Origin: Igneacidithiobacillus sp041146875
Lineage (GTDB): Bacteria > Pseudomonadota > Gammaproteobacteria > Acidithiobacillales > Acidithiobacillaceae
Length of the DNA stretch: 64,000 bases
Direction of reading: 5' to 3'
Assembly: GCF_041146875.1 (NCBI RefSeq)
Contig: NZ_JBFRXP010000011.1
Span: 1 to 64,000, forward strand
Of this stretch, positions 14,959-23,558 are shown piece by piece (position 1 is the first letter of the stretch; every line of letters starts with the position of its first letter). The position numbers were made by a program, and so were the translations under genes. The notes beneath the pieces are model-generated. The model was not told the origin of the DNA and did not search any database. It saw only the letters and a program-made list of their open reading frames with translations.

Positions 14959-17262
14959 ATGTCCGTTACGGAATCGGTCGCGCTGCTGCTCGTTTCCCAC
15001 AGCCGCGCCTTGGCCGAGGCAACAGAAACCCTGGTACGGCAAGTGACTCGGGACTCGGTACAGATTGCCCTTGCTGCTGGTGCGGGAGAGGAAGGAGCAG
15101 AGCTCGGCACCGATGCGACCCGCATTGTAGCGGCGTTGGAGACGCTTGCGGCGCAGCCCGTGCTGATTCTCATGGATCTGGGCAGTGCACTTCTGAGTGC
15201 TCAGATGGCCATGGATTTTCTGCCTAGTGAACGGCGTGCTCAGGTAGCACTTTGCCCGGCACCCTTCGTGGAAGGGGCTCTGGCGGCAACATTGGCCGCA
15301 CAGGCCGGAGCGCGCCTCAGCGAGGTTGCGCAGGAGGCCAATAATGCGTTGCGGGGTAAGCGGGCAGAGTTCTCAGATCAGGAGGCTGTTCCCGAGGCGA
15401 CGCGGGAGCTGCACGCGGATGCGCGTATGGCAAAGCGCTGCTACAGCCTGCAAGACCCCGCTGGGTTGCATCTCCGCCCAGCGGCCGAGCTGGTGCGCCT
15501 TGCCGGTGAGGCAAGCGAGGATGTCTGGATCGGACGTTCCGGGGCTGAGGCGCTTCTAGCACCAGCCAAAAGTCTCAGCGCATTGCTTGGCCTAGAGTTG
15601 CGCCAGGGAGAGGATCTCTGTGTTTATAGCCGGGATGCTCTCAATGCAACGCTGGTGGCGCAGCTGGATGCGCTACTGGGTAGTCCGGCAGCGGAATTGC
15701 AGAAAACAAGTCCACACGGGATAGTCCCCGGTTTTGCTGTTGCGTTGTTGACAGAGGTGCAAGGCAACCTGTTGGATTTGCTACCAACGACGGAGACGCC
15801 GGTTGCTGATGCCGCAGAACGCATTCGTTTGGCCATGGCCGCAGTGGGCGAAAAAGCGCAGGGGGAGGGAATTCTCGACGCGCAGCGCGCCTTGCTCGCA
15901 GATCCGCGCTTGCTGCAGATGGTCGACGCCGAGCTGGCGCGGGGAAAAGGTCCGGCGCACGCTTGGGCAACGGCTGTTGAGGCTCTCGCGCAAGAAATCG
16001 AGCGTTTGCGTCAACCGCTCTTGCGCGCCCGCGCCACAGATTGGCGTGATCTTGGCCGGCAGGTATTGCAGCAACTTCTTGGAGTGACCGACGAAAGCGC
16101 TCAGACAGTTGGCCCCCGGATACTCTTGGTTGATGAGTTATCGCCGTCTCTGGCGGCCAAACTGGATCCGTCGCTGGTGTTGGGGGTGATTGATCGTAGG
16201 GGTGCAAAGAATAGTCATGCCGCCATCCTGTTGCGCGGGGCCGGTATTCCTTACATCATCGACGCGCACTACCCTGCGCTGCGGGCTGGCGTGCGGGTGG
16301 CGATGGATGGCGCTTCGGGTGAGATCATCGTTGCCCCGAGCGAGGAGCAGCTGCGGGCGATGCGCGCGCCCTATGGCGAAGTGAAACAACTTGAGCAGCC
16401 CGCGGGTTTTGCCGGAATCATCGCCACTGTTGATGGTGCGCAAGTGGAACTCTGGGCAAATGTGGCATCGCCGGCCGAGGCCAGAGAGGCGCAGCGTCTA
16501 TGCGCCTGCGGCATTGGGCTCTTGCGCACGGAGTTTCTCTACCTTGACCAATGGCAGGTCCCCAGTGAAGAAGAACAAATTCAGCGGCTGCTAGAAATTC
16601 TAACGCCGCTGACCGGACGGCGGTCGATCATCCGTCTTCTGGACGCCGGTGCCGACAAGCCCCTTCCTTTTCTCAGGCTGCCCGAGGAAGCGAACCCCGC
16701 TCTCGGTTTGCGGGGCATTCGCGCCCTGTTGGCGCGGCCAGATTTTTTACAATCTCAGTTGCGTGCCATTTTGCGGGCGGGTTATGGACTGGACATTGCT
16801 GTAATGCTCCCCATGGTTACCAATCCCGAGGAAGTTGACGAACTACGCACTCTGCTGGCGACAGTCCATACGGCACTGTATGCGCAAGGTATTGACCATG
16901 CGTGGCCAGTGCCGGTGGGCATTATGGCTGAGGTGCCCGCCATGTTGCTGGAGGGCGCAAGTTTCCGCGGAGTCGCGGATTTTGTGTCGGTTGGCACAAA
17001 TGACCTCACCCAGTATGTACTGGCGGCAGATCGTGGAGATGATCGGCTGCATGACCTCGGTGGTGCAGGACATCCCGCGATACTCAGTTTGATTCAGCAA
17101 TTGTTGCGCGATATCGATGTGCCGGTTTCGGTTTGTGGCGAAGCTGCGGGCGATCCACGGCTTGCGCGATCACTGGTGGCGGCAGGCATACGGCGCTTGT
17201 CCATGAGCCCGCGCAGCTTTGCTGGGGTGATACAAGAGCTGCGCAACGACGAACCTGAATGA
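14959..17262 (+). CDS. dhaM: DhaM phosphotransferase fused to HPr and full-length Enzyme I
   Basis: 767 residues from ATG 14959; a TTG six bases upstream is possible. Residues 1-130 are the mannose-type EIIA domain with His14 (LLVSHSRAL). Residues about 158-245 are HPr with His171 (AGLHLRPAAELV). Residues about 253-767 are Enzyme I with phospho-His420 (GAKNSHAAILLRG), the PEP-binding LLRTEFLYLD, FVSVGTNDLTQYVLAADRG, and catalytic Cys726 (VCGEAAGDP). E. coli DhaM is 472 residues and has only a stub of EI; here the PEP-binding barrel is present, so a single protein could carry phosphate from PEP to DhaL-ADP. It closes the glp/dha run; a parS-like palindrome and the convergent min genes follow. 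Confidence 0.92.
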   Translation: MSVTESVALLLVSHSRALAEATETLVRQVTRDSVQIALAAGAGEEGAELGTDATRIVAALETLAAQPVLILMDLGSALLSAQMAMDFLPSERRAQVALCPAPFVEGALAATLAAQAGARLSEVAQEANNALRGKRAEFSDQEAVPEATRELHADARMAKRCYSLQDPAGLHLRPAAELVRLAGEASEDVWIGRSGAEALLAPAKSLSALLGLELRQGEDLCVYSRDALNATLVAQLDALLGSPAAELQKTSPHGIVPGFAVALLTEVQGNLLDLLPTTETPVADAAERIRLAMAAVGEKAQGEGILDAQRALLADPRLLQMVDAELARGKGPAHAWATAVEALAQEIERLRQPLLRARATDWRDLGRQVLQQLLGVTDESAQTVGPRILLVDELSPSLAAKLDPSLVLGVIDRRGAKNSHAAILLRGAGIPYIIDAHYPALRAGVRVAMDGASGEIIVAPSEEQLRAMRAPYGEVKQLEQPAGFAGIIATVDGAQVELWANVASPAEAREAQRLCACGIGLLRTEFLYLDQWQVPSEEEQIQRLLEILTPLTGRRSIIRLLDAGADKPLPFLRLPEEANPALGLRGIRALLARPDFLQSQLRAILRAGYGLDIAVMLPMVTNPEEVDELRTLLATVHTALYAQGIDHAWPVPVGIMAEVPAMLLEGASFRGVADFVSVGTNDLTQYVLAADRGDDRLHDLGGAGHPAILSLIQQLLRDIDVPVSVCGEAAGDPRLARSLVAAGIRRLSMSPRSFAGVIQELRNDEPE

Positions 17263-17397
17263 GGGCTGGAAGCTCTCTCCTGATTGCACTCTAAGCGCCT
17301 TTTTCCCCGCGCTGACTTTCCACCCTCGTCGCGCTCGCTGTTCAGGACGCGAAGTCTTGCAGGAAGAAGACCTTGGCGGTGCAATTGCCCGATGTAG

Positions 17398-17415
17398 TGG
17401 TTTCACGTGAAACCA
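17398..17415. other. parS: parS-like palindrome between dhaM and minE
   Basis: TGGTTTCACGTGAAACCA is a perfect 18-bp palindrome and matches the bacterial ParB-binding consensus TGTTTCACGTGAAACA at 14 of 16 core positions. It lies in a 189 bp gap between convergent genes, a location free of coding constraint. parA and parB are 18 kb to the right. Confidence 0.75.
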
Positions 17416-17451
17416 TGGTTCGATGGCGCATCAAGCCGCCCGGCAGCGGAT

Positions 17452-17703
17452 TTAGTGTTGTTCGGGAAAGAGGATGTTCAGTTCCAAAACCTCAAAGTCG
17501 CCGCGCCGTTCCATATGCACGGAGATCTGGTCTTTCTCCACCGGAATGTATTTGCTGATCACGGTCAATAACTCCGCCTGCAGGGCGGGGAGAAAATCGG
17601 GGGTGTCGGCGCTACGCTCATGCGCCAGGATGAGCTTGAGACGGTCCTTGGCGACCGTGGCGGTTTTTTTCTTGGAGCCCAGGAAGTAGTCGAGGAAGGA
17701 CAT
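17452..17703 (-). CDS. minE: Cell division topological specificity factor MinE
   Basis: 83 residues, the normal size. The N-terminus MSFLDYFLGSKKKTA is the amphipathic membrane-targeting and MinD-binding segment, and DRLKLILAHERS continues the anti-MinCD helix. The C-terminal beta domain (KYIPVEKDQISVHMERRGDFE) gives dimerisation. MinE stimulates MinD ATPase at the membrane and drives the oscillation that restricts division to midcell. It is last in a minC-minD-minE operon, one base after minD. Confidence 0.93.
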   Translation of the reverse strand: MSFLDYFLGSKKKTATVAKDRLKLILAHERSADTPDFLPALQAELLTVISKYIPVEKDQISVHMERRGDFEVLELNILFPEQH

Positions 17704-17704
17704 C

Positions 17705-18514
17705 TCAACCTCCAAAGAGCCGCTTGAAAAAGCCGCTCTTCTCGGGTTGCACAAAACGCAGCGGCCGCTCCTCGCCGAGAAAGCGTGCGACCACGTCTTC
17801 ATAGGCGAGAGAGACGTCGCTGCCCTGCATATGGATGGCAGGTATGCCCTGGTTTGACGCCTGGAGAATCACCTCGGACTCAGGAATCACGCCAAGAAGG
17901 GGGATACGCAAGAGCTCCTGGACGTCGTCGAGAGAGAGCATCTCGCCGCCCTGTACCCGCTTGGGTGCGTAGCGCGTGAGTAGCAGATGCTCGCGGATGG
18001 GTTCTTCGCCCTCCTCGGCGCGTTTGGAGCGGGCGGCGAGGATACCGAGGATGCGATCGGAGTCGCGTACCGAGGACACTTCCGGGTTGGTGACGACAAT
18101 GGCCGCGTCGGCGTGGTAGAGGGCGCGCAGGGCGCCACTTTCGATTCCCGCCGGAGAGTCGCAAATGATGTAGTCGAATTGGGATTGCAGTTCTTCCATC
18201 ACTCGCGCTACGCCTTCTGTCGTCAGCGCATCTTTGTCGCGGGTTTGTGATGTGGGCAGGATGTAGAGATTTTCCAGCATCTTGTCGCGAATCAGCGCCT
18301 GCTGCAGGCGCGCCTCTCCGTGAATGACGTTGATGAAATCATAAACGACGCGGCGCTCACAACCCATAACCAGATCAAGATTGCGTAAGCCGACATCAAA
18401 ATCGATGACGACGGTGCGATGACCGCGCTGGGCGAGGCCGCTGGCGAAGGCGGCACTGGTTGTGGTTTTGCCCACCCCCCCTTTGCCGGAGGTGACGACG
18501 ACGGTTTGGGCCAC
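17705..18514 (-). CDS. minD: Septum site-determining ATPase MinD
   Basis: 269 residues. The deviant Walker A GKGGVGKTTTSAAFASGLA near the N-terminus, with its signature Lys, and the switch motif IICDSPAGIESGA identify MinD. The C-terminal segment (FVQPEKSGFFKRLFGG) is the amphipathic membrane-targeting helix. ATP-bound dimeric MinD coats the membrane and recruits MinC and MinE. The gene sits between minC (14 bp upstream) and minE. Confidence 0.95.
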   Translation of the reverse strand: MAQTVVVTSGKGGVGKTTTSAAFASGLAQRGHRTVVIDFDVGLRNLDLVMGCERRVVYDFINVIHGEARLQQALIRDKMLENLYILPTSQTRDKDALTTEGVARVMEELQSQFDYIICDSPAGIESGALRALYHADAAIVVTNPEVSSVRDSDRILGILAARSKRAEEGEEPIREHLLLTRYAPKRVQGGEMLSLDDVQELLRIPLLGVIPESEVILQASNQGIPAIHMQGSDVSLAYEDVVARFLGEERPLRFVQPEKSGFFKRLFGG

Positions 18515-18528
18515 GATGTTTCTCTCCT

Positions 18529-19230
18529 CTACTTATCCAAGGCGATTATATGCAAGTGTTCGCCATCAAGGAAAACCTGCGCGGCTTTGCCCCAGAGTGG
18601 GTGTTCTGCGTCGAGCGTCATGTAGACCCCGGCGATTGCCACCAGCTCTGCCTCCAGACGCTGGCAAAAGATGCGCGCACCTTCTTCTCCCTGTACGCCT
18701 GCCAAGGCACGGCCGCGTAGTGGCCCGTAGACGTGAACATGACCGTCGGCCAGGACTTCGGCGCCAGCGTTTACTGCAGCGAGGCACACCAGATCACCGC
18801 CGCGACCATACTGGCGTTGACCCGAGCGCAGGGGGTGTGTCAATACGGTCGCGAGGCTGATACTTGACGCGGCACTTTGCGTGCTAAGGGCAGGAGATGC
18901 TGCCTTCGCCTCATTCCCGCGTAGATGCGGTAAGGCATTCGCGGCGGCATCTGCGGCTTGGGTAGGACTGGCATTACGCACACCAATCGGAAAGCAGCCG
19001 TTGTCCCGCAGAATACGAAGCCAGTCGCTGAAAGGTAGTGGCCGCGCGGGGTCTAGTTCGGCCAAATCAAGGACCACGGCGGCACCCTGCAAGAGCTGTA
19101 GGGCGCTGCCCTGGGCCGCGAGCTCACGCTGCAGGCTATCGGCAGTAGCAACGGTTAGGTGCAAGATGCTGAGGGTGAATACCCCGCCGCTAAAGCGCAG
19201 GGTGGATTTTGCCGTCTTGGAAGCGCTCAT
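18529..19230 (-). CDS. minC: Septum site-determining protein MinC
   Basis: 233 residues. The C-terminal beta-helix domain is clear: GQRQYGRGGDLVCLAAVNAG and GHVHVYGPLRGRALAG bind MinD. The N-terminal domain, which blocks FtsZ polymerisation, is less conserved, as usual. The two are joined by an Ala-rich linker (about residues 95-125). A parS-like palindrome overlaps the ATG by one base, so ParB bound there could affect transcription of the whole min operon; this is inference. Confidence 0.92.
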   Translation of the reverse strand: MSASKTAKSTLRFSGGVFTLSILHLTVATADSLQRELAAQGSALQLLQGAAVVLDLAELDPARPLPFSDWLRILRDNGCFPIGVRNASPTQAADAAANALPHLRGNEAKAASPALSTQSAASSISLATVLTHPLRSGQRQYGRGGDLVCLAAVNAGAEVLADGHVHVYGPLRGRALAGVQGEEGARIFCQRLEAELVAIAGVYMTLDAEHPLWGKAAQVFLDGEHLHIIALDK

Positions 19231-19245
19231 GTTTCACGTGAAACC
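19230..19245. other. parS: parS-like site overlapping the minC start
   Basis: TGTTTCACGTGAAACC differs from the consensus TGTTTCACGTGAAACA only at the last base. It lies in the 17 bp between the ferredoxin gene and minC; its first base is part of the minC start codon on the minus strand. Confidence 0.8.
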
Positions 19246-19247
19246 AG

Positions 19248-19580
19248 TCAGGGTTGCTCACGCCGCAGAAGCGGCAGCTTGTCTTTTTTCCCCTTGTATT
19301 CCTCTGCGTCGGGCAACGCCGCTTTCTTGCGCAGAATGACCGGCCAGTGGGGGGTAAGCTCGGCATTCAAGGCCGTAAAGTGTTTCTGATCTTCTGGGAC
19401 CTCATCTTCGGCATAGATGGCGTCAGCCGGGCATTCCGGTATGCAAGCGGCGCAATCGATGCACTCGACCGGATCGATGACGAGAAAGTTCGGCCCTTCA
19501 TGAAAGCATTCTACGGGACAGACTTCGGCGCAGTCTGTGTATTTGCATTCAATACAATTTTCGGTAACGACATAGGTCAT
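19248..19580 (-). CDS. fdxA: Ferredoxin, 7Fe-8S type
   Basis: 110 residues. Two cysteine clusters near the N-terminus, with CIECKYTDCAEVCPVECF followed by CIDCAACIPECPADAIY, are the pattern of FdxA-type ferredoxins carrying one [3Fe-4S] and one [4Fe-4S] centre. The C-terminal tail of about 45 residues (NAELTPHWPVI) is also typical. It is a soluble electron carrier; partners cannot be told from the sequence. It begins three bases after the topA stop, and minC follows after the parS-like site, so it may be co-transcribed with both. Confidence 0.92.
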   Translation of the reverse strand: MTYVVTENCIECKYTDCAEVCPVECFHEGPNFLVIDPVECIDCAACIPECPADAIYAEDEVPEDQKHFTALNAELTPHWPVILRKKAALPDAEEYKGKKDKLPLLRREQP

Positions 19581-19583
19581 GCA

Positions 19584-22034
19584 TCAAACCTTGGCAGGAC
19601 TGGGTTTCTTGCGGGTAGCGGCGGGCTTTTTGGCAGTGGTCGCCTTTTTTGCGGTCGTGGAGGACTTTTTGCCGCGCGTGGATTTTTTGGGACTACTTTC
19701 GCCTTTTTCGTCTGCTGCCTTGGGTTCCGGAGGCTGATATTCGTGCAGCAATTCCTCAATTTCCGCTGCTTCGGCCTGTTCTGGAAAATGAAAGGCGCAC
19801 TCTGCCTGCGGGCAAACCAGCTCGTCGCCGCGCCGCTTGGTACTCTTTTTGTATAACACCGGCCACGCACAGCGTGGGCAGGTGCGGGCAACCGGCTCAC
19901 CCCAAACCGCATACTTGCATTTGGGATAGGTATTACAGGAATAAAAAATCTTACCGTAGCGGCTGCGCTTTTCCACCAGTTCGCCGCTGCCACATTCTGG
20001 GCAGGTAACGCCGGTGGACTTGGCGGCGTTCAGGCTCTCCAGATATTTACAGCTGGGATAACCGCTGCAAGAAATGAAACGCCCATAACGCCCCTGGCGA
20101 TACACCAAAGCCTTGCCACAATCCGGGCAGTCGCGCCCAACTGGCTCTGGGGCCTCGCGCGGTCCATCAATGGGGCGGGCATAGTTGCAGTCGGGATAGC
20201 CGCTACAGGAGATGAAGCGTCCATAGCGACCGAGCTTGAGGCGCAGAGGTTTGCCACACTCGGGACAATTCTCGTCTATGGCCTCGCTGGTTGCCTCGGA
20301 CCGACTGACGTTGGCCTTCTCCTCCAAGCGCTGGTGGAAAGGTTGCCAAAACTCCTTGAGCACCGGCTGCCATTGTTTTTCGCCACGCGAGATGGCATCG
20401 AGTTCATCTTCCAGGTTGGCGGTGAAGCCATAGTCTACATATTGGTCAAAATGCTGCACCAGGAATTGGTTGACCACTTCCCCCAAGTCTGTGGGATGAA
20501 AGCGACGCTGCTCGACAGCGACGTATTCCCGATTCTGTAGGGTCTGAATGATGCTTGCGTAGGTGGACGGCCGGCCGATGCCGTGGGCTTCCAGGGTTTT
20601 GACCAGAGTCGCGTCGCTGTAGCGAGGTGGCGGCTCGGTGAAGTGTTGTTCGGCCTCGAGGCCGTGGAAGATGGGTCGGTCACCAACCTGCATGGCGGGC
20701 AACAGGCGCTGCTCGTCATCTTCGTCTTGCTCATCCTTGCCTTCCTGGTACACCACCAGAAAGCCAGGAAAGGTGACAGTGGAACCGTTGGCGCGTAGCT
20801 GCCAATGGCCACCGGCCGCAAAATCCACTGCTACCAAGTCCAGTTGCGCGGCGGCCATCTGGCAGGCAACGGCTCGTTTCCAAATCAGGTCATATAAGCG
20901 CCACTGGTCCTTGTCCAAGCGTCCCTGCAGGCTGTCGGGATGGTGCCGGATGTCGGTGGGGCGGATCGCCTCATGCGCCTCTTGTGCATTCTTGGCCTTG
21001 GTTTTGAAGCGACGCGCTTCTTTGGGCAGATATTCGCCGCCAAAGTGTTGCTGCACGAAGTCACGCAACGCGGCAATCGCATCTTCCGACAGATTCACCG
21101 CGTCGGTACGCATGTAGGTGATCAGGCCGACCGTCTCGTTGCCAACACTGATCCCTTCGTACAGTTGCTGCGCTACGCGCATGGTGCGACTGGCATTGAA
21201 ACCGAGCTTGCGCGATGCCTCCTGCTGCAGGGTCGAGGTGGTAAAGGGCGCTGCTGGTTGCCGCTGCCGTTGCTTACGCTCGACCTTGACGACTTGCAGT
21301 GGTTGCTGCGCGAGGTCGGCAAGGATCTCGCTGCGGATCGCCTCTGCGGCCTCTTCATTGGCGATGTCGAACTGTTCGAGTTTTTTCTCTTGCCACTGCG
21401 TCAAACGGGCCGGAAAGCGCTTCTCTTCCTGCTCCAGTTGCGCACTCAGGGTCCAGTATTCGCGCGCGACGAAGGCGCGGATCTCGGTCTCACGTTCGCA
21501 AACCATGCGTAGCGCTGCACTTTGCACGCGACCGGCGGAGAGGCCGGGGCGCACCTTGCGCCAAAGCAGCGGGGAAAGATTGAAGCCAACGAGGTAATCA
21601 AGGGCGCGTCGTGCCTGCTGCGCGTTGACCAGATCCATGGCGATGGCGCGCGGATGGGCGACCGCATCTTTCACAGCGCGGGGGGTAATCTCGTGAAAGA
21701 CTACCCGCTGTACCGGTTTTCCTTCGAGCAGTTTTTTCTGCCGCAATAGCTCGACGAGATGCCAGGAGATCGCCTCTCCCTCGCGATCCGGGTCAGTGGC
21801 GAGCCAGAGCCCATCCGCCTTGCGCAAAGCGCTGGCAATGGCATCGACATGTTTGCTATTGCGCGCGATCTCGGCGTAGCGCATGGCAAAATCGTGTTCG
21901 GTATCGACCGCCCCCTCTTTCGGAAGCAGGTCGCGCACATGCCCGTAGGAGGCTAGCACGGCAAAGTCTCCCCCCAGGTACTTCTGGATGGTCTTCGCCT
22001 TGGCGGGCGACTCAACAATCAGGAGTTGCGCCAT
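19584..22034 (-). CDS. topA: DNA topoisomerase I
   Basis: 816 residues. The Toprim domain opens at LLIVESPAKAKTIQKYLGG. The active-site Tyr is in GLITYMRTDAV (about residue 310), and HEAIRPTDI is the matching family IA motif. The C-terminal third has four zinc-ribbon units with CxxC pairs (for example CPECGKPLRLKLGRYGRFISC, where the run is 21 residues from about 595 and is shown here in part as CPECGKPL and GRFISCSGYPDC) and ends in a Lys-rich tail of about 45 residues. It relaxes negative supercoils. The gene order dprA-smg-topA is conserved in beta- and gammaproteobacteria. Confidence 0.95.
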   Translation of the reverse strand: MAQLLIVESPAKAKTIQKYLGGDFAVLASYGHVRDLLPKEGAVDTEHDFAMRYAEIARNSKHVDAIASALRKADGLWLATDPDREGEAISWHLVELLRQKKLLEGKPVQRVVFHEITPRAVKDAVAHPRAIAMDLVNAQQARRALDYLVGFNLSPLLWRKVRPGLSAGRVQSAALRMVCERETEIRAFVAREYWTLSAQLEQEEKRFPARLTQWQEKKLEQFDIANEEAAEAIRSEILADLAQQPLQVVKVERKQRQRQPAAPFTTSTLQQEASRKLGFNASRTMRVAQQLYEGISVGNETVGLITYMRTDAVNLSEDAIAALRDFVQQHFGGEYLPKEARRFKTKAKNAQEAHEAIRPTDIRHHPDSLQGRLDKDQWRLYDLIWKRAVACQMAAAQLDLVAVDFAAGGHWQLRANGSTVTFPGFLVVYQEGKDEQDEDDEQRLLPAMQVGDRPIFHGLEAEQHFTEPPPRYSDATLVKTLEAHGIGRPSTYASIIQTLQNREYVAVEQRRFHPTDLGEVVNQFLVQHFDQYVDYGFTANLEDELDAISRGEKQWQPVLKEFWQPFHQRLEEKANVSRSEATSEAIDENCPECGKPLRLKLGRYGRFISCSGYPDCNYARPIDGPREAPEPVGRDCPDCGKALVYRQGRYGRFISCSGYPSCKYLESLNAAKSTGVTCPECGSGELVEKRSRYGKIFYSCNTYPKCKYAVWGEPVARTCPRCAWPVLYKKSTKRRGDELVCPQAECAFHFPEQAEAAEIEELLHEYQPPEPKAADEKGESSPKKSTRGKKSSTTAKKATTAKKPAATRKKPSPAKV

Positions 22035-22037
22035 GCG

Positions 22038-22478
22038 TTAGTGAAGAATGCGTGTGCCGTCGGGGCTGAGGAGCTGGTCCATCCAGTAGCCCTCGGGGCC
22101 GTCCTCGTTGACCATCACCAGAAATGCGACCCAGTCGAGGGTCTCTAGATCTGTCTCCTCTAACTCCAGGGCAAGTAGGCGGTCGATGATGCGTTCCCGG
22201 ATACTACTGTTGATGACGCCGAGATGTTCCCATTCGGCGAGCTGCCCGCGGGCCGCCATGGATAGCTGCAGACTTTCCCAGGGTTGGTAGCTGCGTACCG
22301 CAGCGCGGCTATTTTCTGGGCTGTATTCCTCTTCAAAGCCGTCCATCCAGTCGAGCGCGCGCTGGATTCCCTCTTCCGGGTAACCCGCGGCCAGCAACTG
22401 TTCCTCGATCTCGCTGTTTTCGTCCTCATCGTCGAGGTGATCGAGCAGGTAGCTGATGATGTCGATGACGTCTTCCAT
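22038..22478 (-). CDS. smg: Smg family protein (DUF494)
   Basis: 146 residues, acidic. The start MEDVIDIISYLLDHL and the later blocks GYPEEGIQRALDWMDG and LDWVAFLVMVNE are characteristic of the Smg/DUF494 family, found between dprA and topA in many proteobacteria. Its function is not known; links to DprA or topoisomerase rest on gene order. It is three bases from topA and nine from dprA, so the genes are likely co-transcribed. Confidence 0.9.
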   Translation of the reverse strand: MEDVIDIISYLLDHLDDEDENSEIEEQLLAAGYPEEGIQRALDWMDGFEEEYSPENSRAAVRSYQPWESLQLSMAARGQLAEWEHLGVINSSIRERIIDRLLALELEETDLETLDWVAFLVMVNEDGPEGYWMDQLLSPDGTRILH

Positions 22479-22487
22479 GGTAGACCC

Positions 22488-23558
22488 CTATTTGGCATCG
22501 GGAAGGCGGCAGAAGCGCCCCCCAGGGCAGGAGGCGATATATCCTTGGATTTCCATGTGCAAGAGGATGGACGAAAGCGCCTGTAGCGTCAATCCGCAAC
22601 GGCTGGCGATCTCCTCGCTGCTCAAGGTCTCCTGCCCCAGGGCGGCCCATACCTGTCGTTCCTGAGCATCCTCGGGTTCGCGCTGCGCCCGCACCATCTG
22701 CTGCGTGGCAGCGAAGAGTGGTCCCAGTTCTTCAAGGATATCCTGCGCCGTCTCCACCAGTTTTGCACCGTCGCGAATGAGACGATGCGGTCCGCGGGCC
22801 AGCGGGCTGTGGATGGAGCCGGGGATGGCAAAGACCTCGCGTCCCTGCTCCATGGCCAGCCGTGCGGTGATCAGCGAGCCACTGTTCTCCGCGGCCTCAA
22901 CCACCAGGGTCCCGAGACTCAGACCGCTGATCAGGCGATTGCGGCGGGGAAAGAGCCCGCGATGAATGCGCGTGCCCGGCACTTGTTCGCTAAGGATGAG
23001 GCCGGTAGTCAGGATTGAGCGCGCGAGGTCGAGATTTTCGCGCGGGTAGACTAGGTCAGTACCCGTACCCAGAACCGCCACGGTCCCGCTACCTAGCGCC
23101 CCCTGATGAGCGGCGGCATCGATGCCAATGGCTAGGCCGCTGACAATTACCAGACCACTGTTGCCCAGCTCTTCGGCAAAGGCACGCGCCGTAGCGCTGC
23201 CAACAGGCGTGGGGTTGCGGCTACCAACGATGGCAAAGAGGGGGTCGCGTAGACGTGCCCGCTGGCCGCGCAAAAACAAGGCCATAGGCGGATCGTCAAT
23301 TTCGCGCAGCAGTGGAGGATAGTCGTCATCCAACCAGGTACAGATGTCCTGTTCCGGGTTCTCCAGCCACTGACGATCGGCATCCGTGAGACAATCCGCA
23401 GGATCCCGGCGCAACCATTCCTGGCTCGCCGCCGGCAGTTCTGGATGTCGAGTCGCGAAGCAGGCTGCTGCCGTTCCACACTTCTCCATTAGGATGCGCT
23501 GCCGCCGCGGACCTAGCCCCGGACAACGCAGCAGGGCAAGCCAAGCAATGTCTATCAA
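22488..23558 (-). CDS. dprA: DNA processing protein DprA
   Basis: 356 residues. The Rossmann-like core is clear: FAIVGSRNPTPVGSATARAFA, SGLAIGIDAAAHQGAL and AVLGTGTDLVYPREN. The C-terminal winged helix (about 295-350, ending in YIASCPGGRFCRLP) is also present. DprA binds incoming single-stranded DNA and loads RecA in natural transformation. The start is TTG at 23558, overlapping the stop of the LysM gene (TTGA). Presence of dprA alone does not show competence, because it is nearly universal in proteobacteria. Confidence 0.93.
   Translation of the reverse strand: MIDIAWLALLRCPGLGPRRQRILMEKCGTAAACFATRHPELPAASQEWLRRDPADCLTDADRQWLENPEQDICTWLDDDYPPLLREIDDPPMALFLRGQRARLRDPLFAIVGSRNPTPVGSATARAFAEELGNSGLVIVSGLAIGIDAAAHQGALGSGTVAVLGTGTDLVYPRENLDLARSILTTGLILSEQVPGTRIHRGLFPRRNRLISGLSLGTLVVEAAENSGSLITARLAMEQGREVFAIPGSIHSPLARGPHRLIRDGAKLVETAQDILEELGPLFAATQQMVRAQREPEDAQERQVWAALGQETLSSEEIASRCGLTLQALSSILLHMEIQGYIASCPGGRFCRLPDAK

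Noticed and set aside
20940..21512. Plus-strand frame inside topA
   Set aside because: topA is unmistakable on the other strand, and the frame has no family features.
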